NCBI GenBank assembly: GCA_041736625.1
Contig: JBGSTG010000045.1
Coordinates: 1-58,397 of the forward strand
From: M3007 sp041736625
GTDB taxonomy: Bacteria; Bacteroidota; Bacteroidia; Chitinophagales; Saprospiraceae
DNA: 58,397 nt
Reading direction: 5' to 3'
Within the stretch, counting starts at the first letter, position 1. Each line of letters begins with the position of its first letter. The translations under genes were made by a program, and so were the position numbers. Below, in pieces: positions 32,677 to 42,484 of the stretch. Under the pieces are notes generated by a model. It was not told where the DNA came from. It ran no database searches and was given only the letters and a program-made list of their open reading frames with translations.

Positions 32677-33492
32677 GTGATTATTCTGGGAGTTTTTCTC
32701 GATTGGATACCGTTGCAGTTTGTCTTCATAGGTACGGTCTTGTTGGTGCTGCTGTCTATTGAGGTGGGTTCCCGAATCGGCAAGAGTCAACTGACTAAAA
32801 GCGGTGCGGAAGAGGAGGGGTACACAAGCTCTGCAGTGGGATCCGTGCTCGGTTTGCTGGCCTTTGTGCTGGCCTTCACGTTCAGCATGGCAGCGTCCCG
32901 CTTCGAAATGCGCAAACAGTTGCTATTGGACGAGGCCAACAGCATCGGCACTACCTACCTGCGTACCGATGGACTACCGGAACCCCAGCGTTCCGAATGC
33001 CGGAACCTGCTCAAGCGCTACGTCGACTTGAGGGCCAATCCAAATATAAAGATGAAAGAGCTGCCCGGGCTCATCGCTGAATCGGAAAAACTACAGGCAG
33101 CCATGTGGGTTCACGCCATGACCATTCCAAAGGAAGGCGAAAGGAGTCCCTTGTTGCGGTCGCTGTTCGTGCAAGCCTTGAACGATCTGATCGACATGCA
33201 CACTTCCCGGATCACCATGGGCATCTACAACCGGGTTCCTGGATCGGTTTGGGTTTGGCTTTTCAGCGCTTTGCTGGTCTCTATGATGGCGCTGGGCTAT
33301 CAGTCCGGACTCAATGGTAAAAAACGATTCCTGGTGTCCATTGTGCTTTCGCTCATTTTCTCCTCCGTAGTACTGCTAATCACCGACCTCGACCGGGGTG
33401 GAGAAGGTACCGTCAAAGTGAATATTCAACCATTGCTCGACCTGAAAAAAACCATTGACGCAACCGTAGACGCCCCTTTTGAAGGAAACTAG
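32677..33492 (+). CDS. DUF4239-like integral membrane protein
   Basis: A 271-residue membrane protein with about four spans: two near the N-terminus (FVFIGTVLLVLLSIEVG; SAVGSVLGLLAFVLAFTFSM) and two near the C-terminus (VWVWLFSALLVSMMALGY; FLVSIVLSLIFSSVVLLITD), separated by a helical soluble region (ASRFEMRKQLLLDEANSIGT). The motif MRKQLLLDEANSIGTTYLR and the topology fit bestrophin-like DUF4239 proteins. Function unknown. The start is GTG 32677, downstream of a good -7 box. Its stop overlaps the convergent nhaA stop by four bases. Confidence 0.8.
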   Translation: MIILGVFLDWIPLQFVFIGTVLLVLLSIEVGSRIGKSQLTKSGAEEEGYTSSAVGSVLGLLAFVLAFTFSMAASRFEMRKQLLLDEANSIGTTYLRTDGLPEPQRSECRNLLKRYVDLRANPNIKMKELPGLIAESEKLQAAMWVHAMTIPKEGERSPLLRSLFVQALNDLIDMHTSRITMGIYNRVPGSVWVWLFSALLVSMMALGYQSGLNGKKRFLVSIVLSLIFSSVVLLITDLDRGGEGTVKVNIQPLLDLKKTIDATVDAPFEGN

Positions 33493-34667
33493 GTTTTTGT
33501 TCCCGCGATCCGCAGGACAATAAAACCCAGTATGCCCGCAACCAGCGAAGCCAAAAAGATAGCGCCTTTGGCTACATCTATTTCCGAAGGCGCTTTCAGC
33601 GCCAGCAGGGTGATAAAGATGGACATGGTGAAACCGATACCGGCCAGCATACCGGCGCCGGTGTACTGCCACCAGGAAACGGCATCCGACGTCTCCCGGC
33701 CTCCAATACTCCGACCGAGGATCACACCGAGCAACACACCGAATGGTTTCCCCCAAACCAGCCCGACGATGATCCCCAACCCCAAAGGCGTGGTCAGCCC
33801 CTCCGTCATCTCGGGCGTAACCTTTAGCCCGGCATTGGCGAGTGCAAAAACAGGGATAATAAAAAAAGCGACGGGATAGTGCAGGAAATGCTGCAAATCG
33901 TAAGAGGGAGACCCTTTCTCTCCGTGACCGAAAGGAATAGCAAACGCGGTGAGCACACCGGCGATGGTAGCATGAATTCCGGCGTGGTGCAGCGCGTACC
34001 ACAACACCACAAAACCCAACAGGTAAGGCCACAGACGGTACACCTTTCGGTAGCCCATGATCATCATCACGGCGAAAGTGACTGCGGCTACGGCGAACCA
34101 GGCAAACGAAAAGCCATGGGAATAAAACAGCGCTATGACAAGAATGGCGCCCAGATCGTCCATGATGGCGAGGGCCGTAAGGAAAACCTTTAACGCGATC
34201 GGCACCCGATCCCCCAAAAGCCCCAACACCCCAATCGCAAACGCAATGTCTGTCGCCATGGGTATCCCGAACCCGTTGATGGTCGGATGACCGTTGTTGT
34301 ACGCCACGAATACGAGCGCCGGCACTGCCATGCCGCCCACAGCGGCCAGCAGGGGCACGAGGGCGTTGCGCCAGTCCGACAACTCGCCGATGTACAGTTC
34401 GCGCTCAATCTCCAGGCCCACCAGCAAAAAAAAGACGGCCATGAGCCCGTCGTTGATCCACCAATCCAGGGTCGACCCTCCCGGGAGGGGCAGCTTCCAG
34501 AAGTTGAGAAAATGGTCGCTAACGGCCGAATTAGCCAAAAAAACGGCAACGGCGGCACAGCCCATCAACAGGTAGCCGCCCGCCTTTTCGCTTTGAAAAA
34601 ATGCGTCAAACAAGTTGGTCAGTCTGCGAATCATGTGTCCAAAGGGTTTATCGCCCAAAGAACGCAT
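33489..34667 (-). CDS. nhaA: Na+/H+ antiporter NhaA
   Basis: NhaA exports Na+ in exchange for protons across the inner membrane. The 392-residue protein has the family signatures: WWINDGLMAVFFLLVGLEIE then RELYIGEL, IPMATDIAFAIGVLGLLGDR (unwound helix IV), FLTALAIMDDLGAILVIALF (the two essential Asp residues), and SWWQYTGAGMLAGIGFTMSI. ATG 34634 (MIRRLTNLFDAFFQSEKAGG) is an equally good start and may be the true one. The 3' end overlaps the convergent DUF4239 gene. Confidence 0.96.
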   Translation of the reverse strand: MRSLGDKPFGHMIRRLTNLFDAFFQSEKAGGYLLMGCAAVAVFLANSAVSDHFLNFWKLPLPGGSTLDWWINDGLMAVFFLLVGLEIERELYIGELSDWRNALVPLLAAVGGMAVPALVFVAYNNGHPTINGFGIPMATDIAFAIGVLGLLGDRVPIALKVFLTALAIMDDLGAILVIALFYSHGFSFAWFAVAAVTFAVMMIMGYRKVYRLWPYLLGFVVLWYALHHAGIHATIAGVLTAFAIPFGHGEKGSPSYDLQHFLHYPVAFFIIPVFALANAGLKVTPEMTEGLTTPLGLGIIVGLVWGKPFGVLLGVILGRSIGGRETSDAVSWWQYTGAGMLAGIGFTMSIFITLLALKAPSEIDVAKGAIFLASLVAGILGFIVLRIAGTKT

Positions 34668-34701
34668 TTTTCCGGCAAATCCGGTATGGGCAGTCCGCCT
34701 T

Positions 34702-34935
34702 TTAAAGCGCTCCTGGTCTGCGTTTGGCCAACAACACCAGCAAACGAATCAGCAACAGGAAAGGGAGCCCGTGCCAGACCAGGTCGAACCAGTCCATGGG
34801 TTGCATACCCACTGCGCCGCCGGCTACCCACCGCATTTTGCCCAAGAGGTGCGGTTCGGGGAAATAGGGCGCCAAACCCAGCGCCAGGCAGGCGATGATC
34901 ACAAATGTCCAGTCGTTCCAAAAATCCTTTCTCAT
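34702..34935 (-). CDS. Small conserved membrane protein
   Basis: A 77-residue protein with two predicted spans (WTFVIIACLALGLAPYF and GLPFLLLIRLLVLLA) joined by a loop rich in Trp and Gly (KMRWVAGGAVGMQPMDWFDL). Its ATG overlaps the stop codon of the upstream sterol desaturase gene by four bases, which argues strongly that it is real and translated with it. Function unknown; the pairing suggests a helper for the desaturase-like protein or for its membrane substrate. Confidence 0.78.
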   Translation of the reverse strand: MRKDFWNDWTFVIIACLALGLAPYFPEPHLLGKMRWVAGGAVGMQPMDWFDLVWHGLPFLLLIRLLVLLAKRRPGAL

Positions 34936-35810
34936 GCCTTGGAGCGTTGGAATGGTTTGACCAACTGGCCCCAGAACCCATGCGGGTAGCGCTCTACGTC
35001 GTCAAAACCGAGCGGAATGTCCCGACCGTTCCGGGGCATCCAAACGGAACCGAACAGGTAGTCCCAGACGCTGAGTGTGATCCCGTAATTCACCCCGTAG
35101 CTGCCTTTGGGCAATTCCTTGCTGTGGTGCCAGATGTGCATCTGGGGGCTGTTGAGCAGGTATTGCAAGGGGCCGAGGGGCAGGTAAATATTGGCGTGGT
35201 TGAGGTGGCCGATGGTCAGTGTGAACAGGTGTACCAGGATGAAATCCTGGATGCCAAACCCGATCATGGCCAGCGGCAGGTACTCGATGCTCCGGTACAA
35301 AATGGTTTCCATAAAGTGATACCGCAGGTGCGCCGCAAAGCCCATTTGCTCGACTGAATGGTGCACCTGATGGAACTTCCACAGCACCGGCGAGCGGTGC
35401 AGCAACACGTGGATGTTCCATTGCACAAAGTCGCGCACGACAAACAGGATCAACAACTGAACCCAATACGGAAATCCGGCCACCCGTATGGCCACGAGGT
35501 TTTCTACGCCAAACGCCCAGCGAAGAGAATCATTAAAAGCGTTGACCACCACATCGGAGAGTGCTGCGTAACCGATCAGCGAGAACAGGAAAAAGTTGAA
35601 AAACATGTAAAAGGCGTCCAGCCAAAAATCCTTGCGCACCCTGGGCTGGTTTTTGCGCCACGGAAAGAGCAATTCCAACACGTACACGGCCACGGAAATG
35701 GCGATGAGCCAATAAAAATAATTGCCCCAGTGCGGATGCATGACTTCATGAAAGAAATACCGGGCGTAGCCGGTAAAGCTGTTTATGAAAATTTCGAAGT
35801 AGTTACCCAT
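34932..35810 (-). CDS. Sterol desaturase/fatty acid hydroxylase family protein
   Basis: A 292-residue integral membrane di-iron protein. The eight-histidine pattern is present: HVLLHRSPVLWKFHQVHHSV (HxxxH and HxxHH), HLRYHFMET, HLNHANIYLP and MHIWHHSKEL. Such enzymes hydroxylate or desaturate lipids using O2; the bacterial substrate is not known from sequence. N-terminal spans include YFYWLIAISVAVYVLELLFP and FYMFFNFFLFSLIGYAALSD. It forms a two-gene unit with the 77-residue membrane protein. Confidence 0.92.
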   Translation of the reverse strand: MGNYFEIFINSFTGYARYFFHEVMHPHWGNYFYWLIAISVAVYVLELLFPWRKNQPRVRKDFWLDAFYMFFNFFLFSLIGYAALSDVVVNAFNDSLRWAFGVENLVAIRVAGFPYWVQLLILFVVRDFVQWNIHVLLHRSPVLWKFHQVHHSVEQMGFAAHLRYHFMETILYRSIEYLPLAMIGFGIQDFILVHLFTLTIGHLNHANIYLPLGPLQYLLNSPQMHIWHHSKELPKGSYGVNYGITLSVWDYLFGSVWMPRNGRDIPLGFDDVERYPHGFWGQLVKPFQRSKA

Positions 35811-35849
35811 GTTTATTTTCCATTTTAAATGCGTCCGGAGCAGGTATCG

Positions 35850-36230
35850 TTATTTCACCACTTTCTTGCCTGCACGCTGCCAGGCACTGATCCCGCCGGA
35901 CAGGTCGTACACTTTCGCGAAACCCTGCTTGACCAGGTAGTTAGACGCCGAAGCGCTCCGCCCGCCAACTGCGCAGTAGACGTACACCGGTTTGTTTTTA
36001 TCCAGGCGGGCAATATTCTCCGCAAACTTTGGCGCAGAAATATCCATGTTCAACGCCCCATCCAGATGGCCACTCCCAAACTCCTGGGGGGTGCGCACAT
36101 CTACGATTTGGGCGCCGGACTGGGCCACCCCTTTTTCAAAAGCGCCGGGATCGAGCTTCCCCTGCGCCGAACCGCTTTGGCTGGTGCAGGAAAAAGCGAA
36201 TAAAGACAACAGTAACAGGAAATTTTTCAT
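35850..36230 (-). CDS. Rhodanese-like lipoprotein
   Basis: A 126-residue single-domain rhodanese with a lipoprotein signal: MKNFLLLLSLFAFSC, lipobox Cys 15. The domain has IVDVRTPQEFGSGHLDGALN, the active-site loop YCAVGGRSA with Cys 86, and GFAKVYDLSGGISAWQRAGK. It is likely exported and anchored facing the periplasm, where it could carry or transfer sulfane sulfur; the partner is unknown. It ends about 40 bp after the start of the sterol desaturase gene on the same strand, and may be the first gene of that transcript. Confidence 0.92.
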   Translation of the reverse strand: MKNFLLLLSLFAFSCTSQSGSAQGKLDPGAFEKGVAQSGAQIVDVRTPQEFGSGHLDGALNMDISAPKFAENIARLDKNKPVYVYCAVGGRSASASNYLVKQGFAKVYDLSGGISAWQRAGKKVVK

Positions 36231-36458
36231 GACTTAGTGCTTTGTACAGGCAAACGGAGATCATAGAAACACCCACAACACACACGGGTTCGCCGGTGCC
36301 CGGAAGAATGGGACAAAGGTGAGCCGTTTTTCTGCGGCGCACCTTGTGCAAAGCCCTAAACTTGTGGTACTTTTTACGGATTTACCGGAATTATGACTTT
36401 TTTTTGTCGTCAAGCAAGTTTATTTAACCAATTTTACCGCATTTGAAAAAGACGCGAT

Positions 36459-36466
36459 TATTTTTG
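36459..36466 (+). promoter_or_regulatory. -7 element (TATTTTTG) in the 296-bp gap 36231-36526
   Basis: TATTTTTG matches TAnnTTTG, 60 bp before ATG 36527. The rest of the divergent gap is AT-rich around 36360-36480 and shows no ORF or repeat; the promoter of the minus-strand rhodanese gene was not recognised. Confidence 0.45.
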
Positions 36467-36526
36467 CCTTTTCTTGAACAGGTTAACACGAACAAAGCCA
36501 TCAATTAACCTTGAACAAACATTGCT

Positions 36527-37429
36527 ATGAGCGACAATACCACTGCCCGCGCCTACGGCGTCATCGTCACCCTTCTTTTGCTTCTTTCTGCTGCACTCGG
36601 GTGGTTTTTCTGGCAAAAATCCCAGACCATTCAGTCGCAATCCCAACAACTGGAATTGATGCGCGACTCCCTCCTGCAGGAAAAATTCAGGATTGAAATG
36701 GAACTGGACAGCCTGGCCAACTCGTATGCCGAGGCACTCACCGAGAACACCTACCTCCAGGGGCGTGTTTCGACAACCGCCCATACCGTACAACAAAAGG
36801 AAGTGCTTATCCGCCAGCTGAAGTCATCCAACACCAAAGAGTTGAAAGACCTGCGCATCCAGATCGACCAACTCACCACGCTCAAAACGGAATACGAAAC
36901 CATCATCACCGTTTTGCGCGGCGAAAATGACCAGTTGCGCACCGAAAACCAGCGATTAACGGGTGAAAACGTACAACTCCGGGGAGAAAAAGACCGGCTG
37001 TCCAAACAGCTCGAAGATCAGGTGCGACAAACCCAAACCGCCGCGTTTAAAGCCTCCGCCTTCCGGGTAGAGCTACAGCGCAAAACCGACAAGCTGACGT
37101 CGAAAGCCAATAAAACCAGGGAAATCACCGTGAGTTTCGATCTGGTGGACGTGCCGGCCAACTACCAGGGCCCCACGAAATTGTACATGGTGATTACCGA
37201 TGAACAGGGAACGCCCATCACTTCCGACAACCCCGTTCGCGCTACCGTTTATGCGCCTACCGGCCCGGTAGACATCTCGGCCCAGGAAGTAAAACAGGTG
37301 ATCCTGCAAAGCACGCAGCGGTTGTCGTTCACCCACGAATTGGAGGACAAACTCAAGTCCGGCAACTACATCGTCGCCATTTATAGTGAAAAAGGACTGC
37401 TCGGCGCCACCAGCTTCCGGCTTTCCTGA
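36527..37429 (+). CDS. Membrane-anchored coiled-coil protein
   Basis: A 300-residue protein: one N-terminal span (AYGVIVTLLLLLSAALGWFF), then a long coiled coil (about residues 35-195, e.g. TLKTEYETIITVLRGENDQL and RTENQRLTGENVQLRGEKDR), and a C-terminal beta-rich domain of about 100 residues (REITVSFDLVDVPANYQGPT; SGNYIVAIYSEKGLLGATSF). Homologues with this layout occur in Bacteroidota as uncharacterised proteins. The C-terminal domain probably faces the periplasm. It is followed by the TamB gene with a separate -7 element, so it is probably its own unit. Function unknown. Confidence 0.78.
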   Translation: MSDNTTARAYGVIVTLLLLLSAALGWFFWQKSQTIQSQSQQLELMRDSLLQEKFRIEMELDSLANSYAEALTENTYLQGRVSTTAHTVQQKEVLIRQLKSSNTKELKDLRIQIDQLTTLKTEYETIITVLRGENDQLRTENQRLTGENVQLRGEKDRLSKQLEDQVRQTQTAAFKASAFRVELQRKTDKLTSKANKTREITVSFDLVDVPANYQGPTKLYMVITDEQGTPITSDNPVRATVYAPTGPVDISAQEVKQVILQSTQRLSFTHELEDKLKSGNYIVAIYSEKGLLGATSFRLS

Positions 37430-37476
37430 TCCGGTTAACAACACGTTAAGCAATACACAGGCAGCCGTTTTGCGCG

Positions 37477-37484
37477 TATATTTG
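37477..37484 (+). promoter_or_regulatory. -7 element (TATATTTG) upstream of TamB
   Basis: TATATTTG matches TAnnTTTG, 29 bp before the TamB ATG at 37514. No clear -33. Confidence 0.45.
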
Positions 37485-37513
37485 TCCTCATCGGTATACG
37501 CAACTTCCAACGC

Positions 37514-40500
37514 ATGGCTTCGGCGAGCGATCAGACACCTTTTAATAAGCATTCCCTGGAAAAAAAGGGGAATGCAACATTCCCCCGCCTCGCGAAGATC
37601 GTCAGGCATGCCGAGCACGGGGTGTTCTGGGTTGCTGTGGGCGCATCGCTCCTTTATTTCCTGCTGCAAATGCCGCTGGTACAAAACCGGCTGGTGGGTA
37701 TCGCCGCGCACTATCTGTCCGCCGAACTGAACAACACGGTCGCCGTCCGGCACGTGGACATCCAGTTTTTCGACAACCTGCTCATAGAGGGCGTTTTTGT
37801 CAGCGACCAATCGGGCGACACCCTTGTATACATAGAGCGGTTGAGCGCAGGCCTGAACAGCAATATTTTTACCTTGCTGCAAAACAAGCTGGAGTTCAAC
37901 GAACTGGCCCTTTACGGCGCCCGGTTCTACCTGCATCGCGCAGAGGCCGATTTTGATTACAACATCCAATTTCTGATCGATTTCTTTTCCGGCGGGAAAA
38001 AATCAAACAGGCAACCTGCTCCTTTTACGCTGCGGATACAAAACCTGCGTTTGCGGGATATTGTATTTGAAAAAAACGACCGACTTCGGGGACAAAGGAT
38101 TTTTGTGTACCTGAACAACGCCGCCATCCGCCTCGACCGCCTGCAAACACCCCGGCAGGCACTGTCCTTCAAAAAAGTGCTGATCGACGGTCTGCGCATA
38201 GACCTGCAAGAGTTTTCCGTTCCGGACCCGGGTGGAGAGCGGCGCCCGGGGCCCACATCGGTGCGCCTGCCCGCACCTGCCGACAGCACGGCCGCCGCAT
38301 TGCCCAAGGACACCCTGTGGGTGAACATCGATCGTTTTGCACTGAGCAACGGGCAGTTCGGCATGGACCGCTTCGATTTGAGCCCACAGCGCACTATGCC
38401 CGACAGCGTAATGGATTTTGAGCACCTTTTCGTCGATAATATCGCCATGAAGGCCGACAGTGTGCGCTTCAACGACCAGCTGCAATTCGAAGGGCTGCTC
38501 AACCACCTGGCGGCCCGGGAATCCAGTGGATTTGAGGTCAAACACGCCCATGCAAAACGGGTGGTGGTGAACGACACCCTCACCGGTCTGTACGGACTCC
38601 GGCTCGAAACCGGCGGCAGCCATATTGGCGACACCGTGCTGCTCAACTATGCCCAATACGAAGATTATAACCGCTTTGTGGACAACGTTATCCTGGACCT
38701 CCGGCTCAAACCCGAATCGGTGCTGCTGTTGCGCGACCTGACCCACTTCAGCGCCAACCTGGCGCGCAATCCCTTTTTCCGGAACAACACCAGCCGGCCG
38801 GCCCTGTTTTCCGGATACATGTTTGGTTCGGTCAACCGGCTCAACGGCCGGGATGTCCGAATCGACCTGGGTGAATCCACCCAATTTGAAGGCGATTTTG
38901 ACCTTGACGACATGGCCGAAGGCCCCGACCAACTGCGTATGCAATTCGACTGCCGGAACCTGCAAACCAGCATCAAAACCCTGCGCAAAATTCTGCCCGG
39001 CTTCAGCGCCCCCCAACAATTTGATGAGCTGGGCAGCATTTCGTTCAACGGATTCTACCAGTTGCTTTTCGGTTACAACCACATTGTAAGCGGCAACCTG
39101 ACCAGCGAGGTCGGCTATGGCACCGTGGACATGGAGCTCGATTTGACCAACGGCCGGGATAAGGCTACCTATTCCGGGGAGCTTAACATGCGCGATTTCA
39201 ACCTGGCCGCATGGACCGGAAACCCCGACTTCGGCAAAAGCGCCTTCCGGGTGTCCATCGCCGAAGGATCCAGCGGGCTGCGCCTGGCTTCGCTCCAAAC
39301 TACCATTGACGGCCACATAGATTCCCTCTCTTTTAAGGGCTATCCCTACCACGACATCGACTTGAACGCACAACTCAATGGATACAATTTCACCGGCAAA
39401 GTGGATATTAACGACCATTTTTTGGACCTCACGGTAGACGGCCGGGCCGACCTGAGCGATTCCATCAAAGTGTTCGATTTTTCCGGAGCGGTTCGCCACG
39501 CGGAGTTGTTGCAACTCAAACTGCTGGACAAAGACTGGATCTTTTCCGGTTTGATACCCCATTTGCGCCTGACAGGCAGTTCGGTAGACAACGTTTCCGG
39601 GGAGGCTGAGCTGCGCAACCTGAACCTCATCCAGGACAGCTCCTACACCCACCACCTGGACTCCATTGTGTTTCGGTCCCGCTACATCCCGGAAGATAAA
39701 TCGCGCCGGTATACCCTGCTCTCCGACGCCGTAGACGGGTATCTCAACGGGCAGTTTACCCTCAGCACCCTGGCCGCCAACGTCGGCGCCATGTACGCCG
39801 ACTACTTTCCCGGAATATCCCGAAACCTGGGCATCACCCGCAAGGATTCCACCCTGTTGTCGGATGTTTTCGACTTCAACATCCGGATCAAAGACACACG
39901 CGACCTCACACGACTGGTGGACAGCCAGCTGGACACGCTGCGCGAGGTAATCCTCTTAGGACGCGTGGATGAAACCAAAGGGTTCAGCGAACTGAAACTC
40001 GACGCCCCGCTTGTACGGTACGGAAACCTGAGCTTCAAACACGTCGACTTCAAATGGCATAACCTGCGGAATGTGGCCGATTACGATTTTCTGCTTCCGG
40101 AAACCGAGATTGGCAACGGGCGAAAACTGTCGGCCATTCGCGTCTTCGGCGCCGCCCAAAACGACGCTTTTCACTTTTCCATACAGGCCCAGGACTCCTC
40201 GTTCATCATCCGCGGCATTGATCTGAACGGCAACATTACCGCCATTGACTCCTTGTGGCAGCTCCAGTTCAACACCTCCAACATCGAGCTGTTCAACGAG
40301 CAATGGGTGATGGACGACCGCAATTACATCCGCTTTGGCGCCGGTTACTTCGATGCCCGCGAGTTTGAACTGATGAATGGCGACCGCCGTATAAACTTCT
40401 ATTCCCACAATGACAACAAGGGCCTGCTGGTGACCACCACCAACCTGAACCTCGACTACTTCAACCGTTTCATCCCGGATTCCAATTTCCACATGGCCGC

Positions 40501-42481
40501 CAATATTTACGATTTGGACTGTCGAATAGACAATCTGTACAATCTGGAGGGCCTCCATTTGTCCATCAACACCGACACGGTGTACATCAATGGTCGCTCT
40601 TACGGCATTTTACAAGGCGACATCGATAAAAACACCCCGACCGAACCGGTATTGGGTAAAATTTTTATCCGCCGGGAGAACACCCTCCTGCGCGTAAACG
40701 GCGCCTGGGCGTCGGATACCGACCTGGCTTACGGGGGCGACGAAGAGCTGGGGGTGGTCAAGCCGGGCGCCTTCCAGTCGACCGTGACGGCCAACCGTTT
40801 CCCGTTGTATGTGCTGGAAACCTTCGTGCCGGGCATCGCCAAAACCGCCGGGCATTTCCGGCTCTTTGCCCGCATGGGCGGCCCGCCGGAGAAACCCACC
40901 CTTCAGGGGGAGGTTGTTATCGAGGAAGGGAAATTTGAAATTGAATACCTCAAAGCCGAGTTTAACCTGCGGCAGACCCGCATCAATCTTACCCACGAGC
41001 GTATATGGGCGGATGGCGACACCTTGTGGGACCGGGATTTTGAAAATATGGCCGTAGTGCGTGGAGGCCTGCTGCACAATCGGTTTAGCGACTGGCAAAT
41101 ACAGGCCGGTATTGAGTCGCTGAGCAACCGTTTTTTGGTGATGAACACCACCAAAAAAGACAACGAATCGTTCTACGGGCTGGCGCGAGGGCTTTTTAAT
41201 GCCCGATTCAGCGGCAGTTTTGAACAGCCAAACATCGCCATTAACGGCGCAAACGGCCCGGAAACCAGGCTGTTCATTCCGCTGGGCGCGCCGTCGGAAA
41301 TACAGTCGGCCAGTTTTATCATTTTCACCAACGGCGAACAAACACCCACAGGCCCCACGCGCAAACGGCGCAATCTAAACGCCATCACCGGCGTGAATCT
41401 GGACCTGAACATCACCGTCAATAACGACGCGGAGGTGCAACTCATCTTCGACGAACAAACCGGCGACATCATCAAGGGAAAAGGCGCCGGCGACCTGCGC
41501 CTGACCATGAACCGGGCAGGCGAATTCAAAATGTCCGGAACCTATGGTATCCGCCAGGGCGAATACTTGTTCACCCTGCTCAACCTGGTGAACAAGCCCT
41601 TTAAAGTGGCAGAGGGAGGCACCATCAACTGGTTCGGCGACCCGTATGGCGCCCAGATCAGCCTCGACGCCACCTACACCGCCAACAGCTCTATGTACAA
41701 TCTGTTGCGTACAGAACTCGAACTGAGCCAGGATCAGGATCTCATCCGGGAGGCCAGCAAAGCCACCCAGGTGATCGTTACCATGCACCTGAACGGCGAC
41801 CTGGTTAAGCCGGTGATCACCTTCGATCTGGCCTTCCCCCAGATCAGTTCCCGCCTCCGGTCGCTGGCCGACAATAAACTGCGCACCCTCAAGCAAGACC
41901 AGAACGAACTCACCCGACAAGTCTTCGGTATCATCGTGATCGGTTCCTTCCTGCCCAACGACAACTCATTCGCCCAAAGTTCCGACTATGGCACGACTGC
42001 CTTCAACACCGTCTCCCAGGTGCTCACCAACCAGCTTTCCAACTACCTCACCGGCCTCGCCTCCGAGTGGTTCAGCGGGGCGGTTTCGTCCATAGACCTG
42101 GATATCATTTACAGCGAATACCGAAACGACGTCCTTACCGGCGGAGAGGCCAGTGCCAGCACCGGACGCGAACTCCAGGTGCGGCTATCCAGCGGGTTCG
42201 ACAACGACCGCATCATCATCAACGTCGGATCGCAGTTCGGCAGCAACAATACCCCCGGCGCGACCATTCAGGAAGGATTTCTCGGCGAAGACATCTCGGT
42301 TGACATCCAACTAACCGAAAACGGCAAATGGCGCTTGCGCATTTATCAGCGAACCGAGCCCGACATTACCGGTGGCCAGTGGCGCTACCGATTCGGATTC
42401 GGCCTCAACTTCCGCAAAGAGTACGATACAATCACCGAACTGATGGACGGGCTGACCGGGTGGATGAAGAAAAAACAATAG
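37514..42481 (+). CDS. tamB: TamB-like translocation and assembly protein (DUF490)
   Basis: A 1,655-residue protein of the TamB/AsmA-like superfamily. An N-terminal span (GASLLYFLLQMPLVQNRLVG) anchors it in the inner membrane. The AsmA-like start continues with AHYLSAELNNTVAVRHVDIQ. A very long beta-taco body follows, and the C-terminal DUF490 domain shows GEVVIEEGKFEIEYLKAEFN, NAITGVNLDLNITVNNDAEV, GAGDLRLTMNRAGEFKMSGT, YGIRQGEYLFTLLNLVNKPF and AGNPTI-like LDATYTA. TamB bridges the periplasm and is linked to lipid transport and outer-membrane protein assembly together with TamA/TamL (a TamL homologue is at 11180-13516). It is convergent with the TonB receptor; the stops are 3 bp apart. Confidence 0.92.
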   Translation: MASASDQTPFNKHSLEKKGNATFPRLAKIVRHAEHGVFWVAVGASLLYFLLQMPLVQNRLVGIAAHYLSAELNNTVAVRHVDIQFFDNLLIEGVFVSDQSGDTLVYIERLSAGLNSNIFTLLQNKLEFNELALYGARFYLHRAEADFDYNIQFLIDFFSGGKKSNRQPAPFTLRIQNLRLRDIVFEKNDRLRGQRIFVYLNNAAIRLDRLQTPRQALSFKKVLIDGLRIDLQEFSVPDPGGERRPGPTSVRLPAPADSTAAALPKDTLWVNIDRFALSNGQFGMDRFDLSPQRTMPDSVMDFEHLFVDNIAMKADSVRFNDQLQFEGLLNHLAARESSGFEVKHAHAKRVVVNDTLTGLYGLRLETGGSHIGDTVLLNYAQYEDYNRFVDNVILDLRLKPESVLLLRDLTHFSANLARNPFFRNNTSRPALFSGYMFGSVNRLNGRDVRIDLGESTQFEGDFDLDDMAEGPDQLRMQFDCRNLQTSIKTLRKILPGFSAPQQFDELGSISFNGFYQLLFGYNHIVSGNLTSEVGYGTVDMELDLTNGRDKATYSGELNMRDFNLAAWTGNPDFGKSAFRVSIAEGSSGLRLASLQTTIDGHIDSLSFKGYPYHDIDLNAQLNGYNFTGKVDINDHFLDLTVDGRADLSDSIKVFDFSGAVRHAELLQLKLLDKDWIFSGLIPHLRLTGSSVDNVSGEAELRNLNLIQDSSYTHHLDSIVFRSRYIPEDKSRRYTLLSDAVDGYLNGQFTLSTLAANVGAMYADYFPGISRNLGITRKDSTLLSDVFDFNIRIKDTRDLTRLVDSQLDTLREVILLGRVDETKGFSELKLDAPLVRYGNLSFKHVDFKWHNLRNVADYDFLLPETEIGNGRKLSAIRVFGAAQNDAFHFSIQAQDSSFIIRGIDLNGNITAIDSLWQLQFNTSNIELFNEQWVMDDRNYIRFGAGYFDAREFELMNGDRRINFYSHNDNKGLLVTTTNLNLDYFNRFIPDSNFHMAANIYDLDCRIDNLYNLEGLHLSINTDTVYINGRSYGILQGDIDKNTPTEPVLGKIFIRRENTLLRVNGAWASDTDLAYGGDEELGVVKPGAFQSTVTANRFPLYVLETFVPGIAKTAGHFRLFARMGGPPEKPTLQGEVVIEEGKFEIEYLKAEFNLRQTRINLTHERIWADGDTLWDRDFENMAVVRGGLLHNRFSDWQIQAGIESLSNRFLVMNTTKKDNESFYGLARGLFNARFSGSFEQPNIAINGANGPETRLFIPLGAPSEIQSASFIIFTNGEQTPTGPTRKRRNLNAITGVNLDLNITVNNDAEVQLIFDEQTGDIIKGKGAGDLRLTMNRAGEFKMSGTYGIRQGEYLFTLLNLVNKPFKVAEGGTINWFGDPYGAQISLDATYTANSSMYNLLRTELELSQDQDLIREASKATQVIVTMHLNGDLVKPVITFDLAFPQISSRLRSLADNKLRTLKQDQNELTRQVFGIIVIGSFLPNDNSFAQSSDYGTTAFNTVSQVLTNQLSNYLTGLASEWFSGAVSSIDLDIIYSEYRNDVLTGGEASASTGRELQVRLSSGFDNDRIIINVGSQFGSNNTPGATIQEGFLGEDISVDIQLTENGKWRLRIYQRTEPDITGGQWRYRFGFGLNFRKEYDTITELMDGLTGWMKKKQ

Positions 42482-42484
42482 CCA

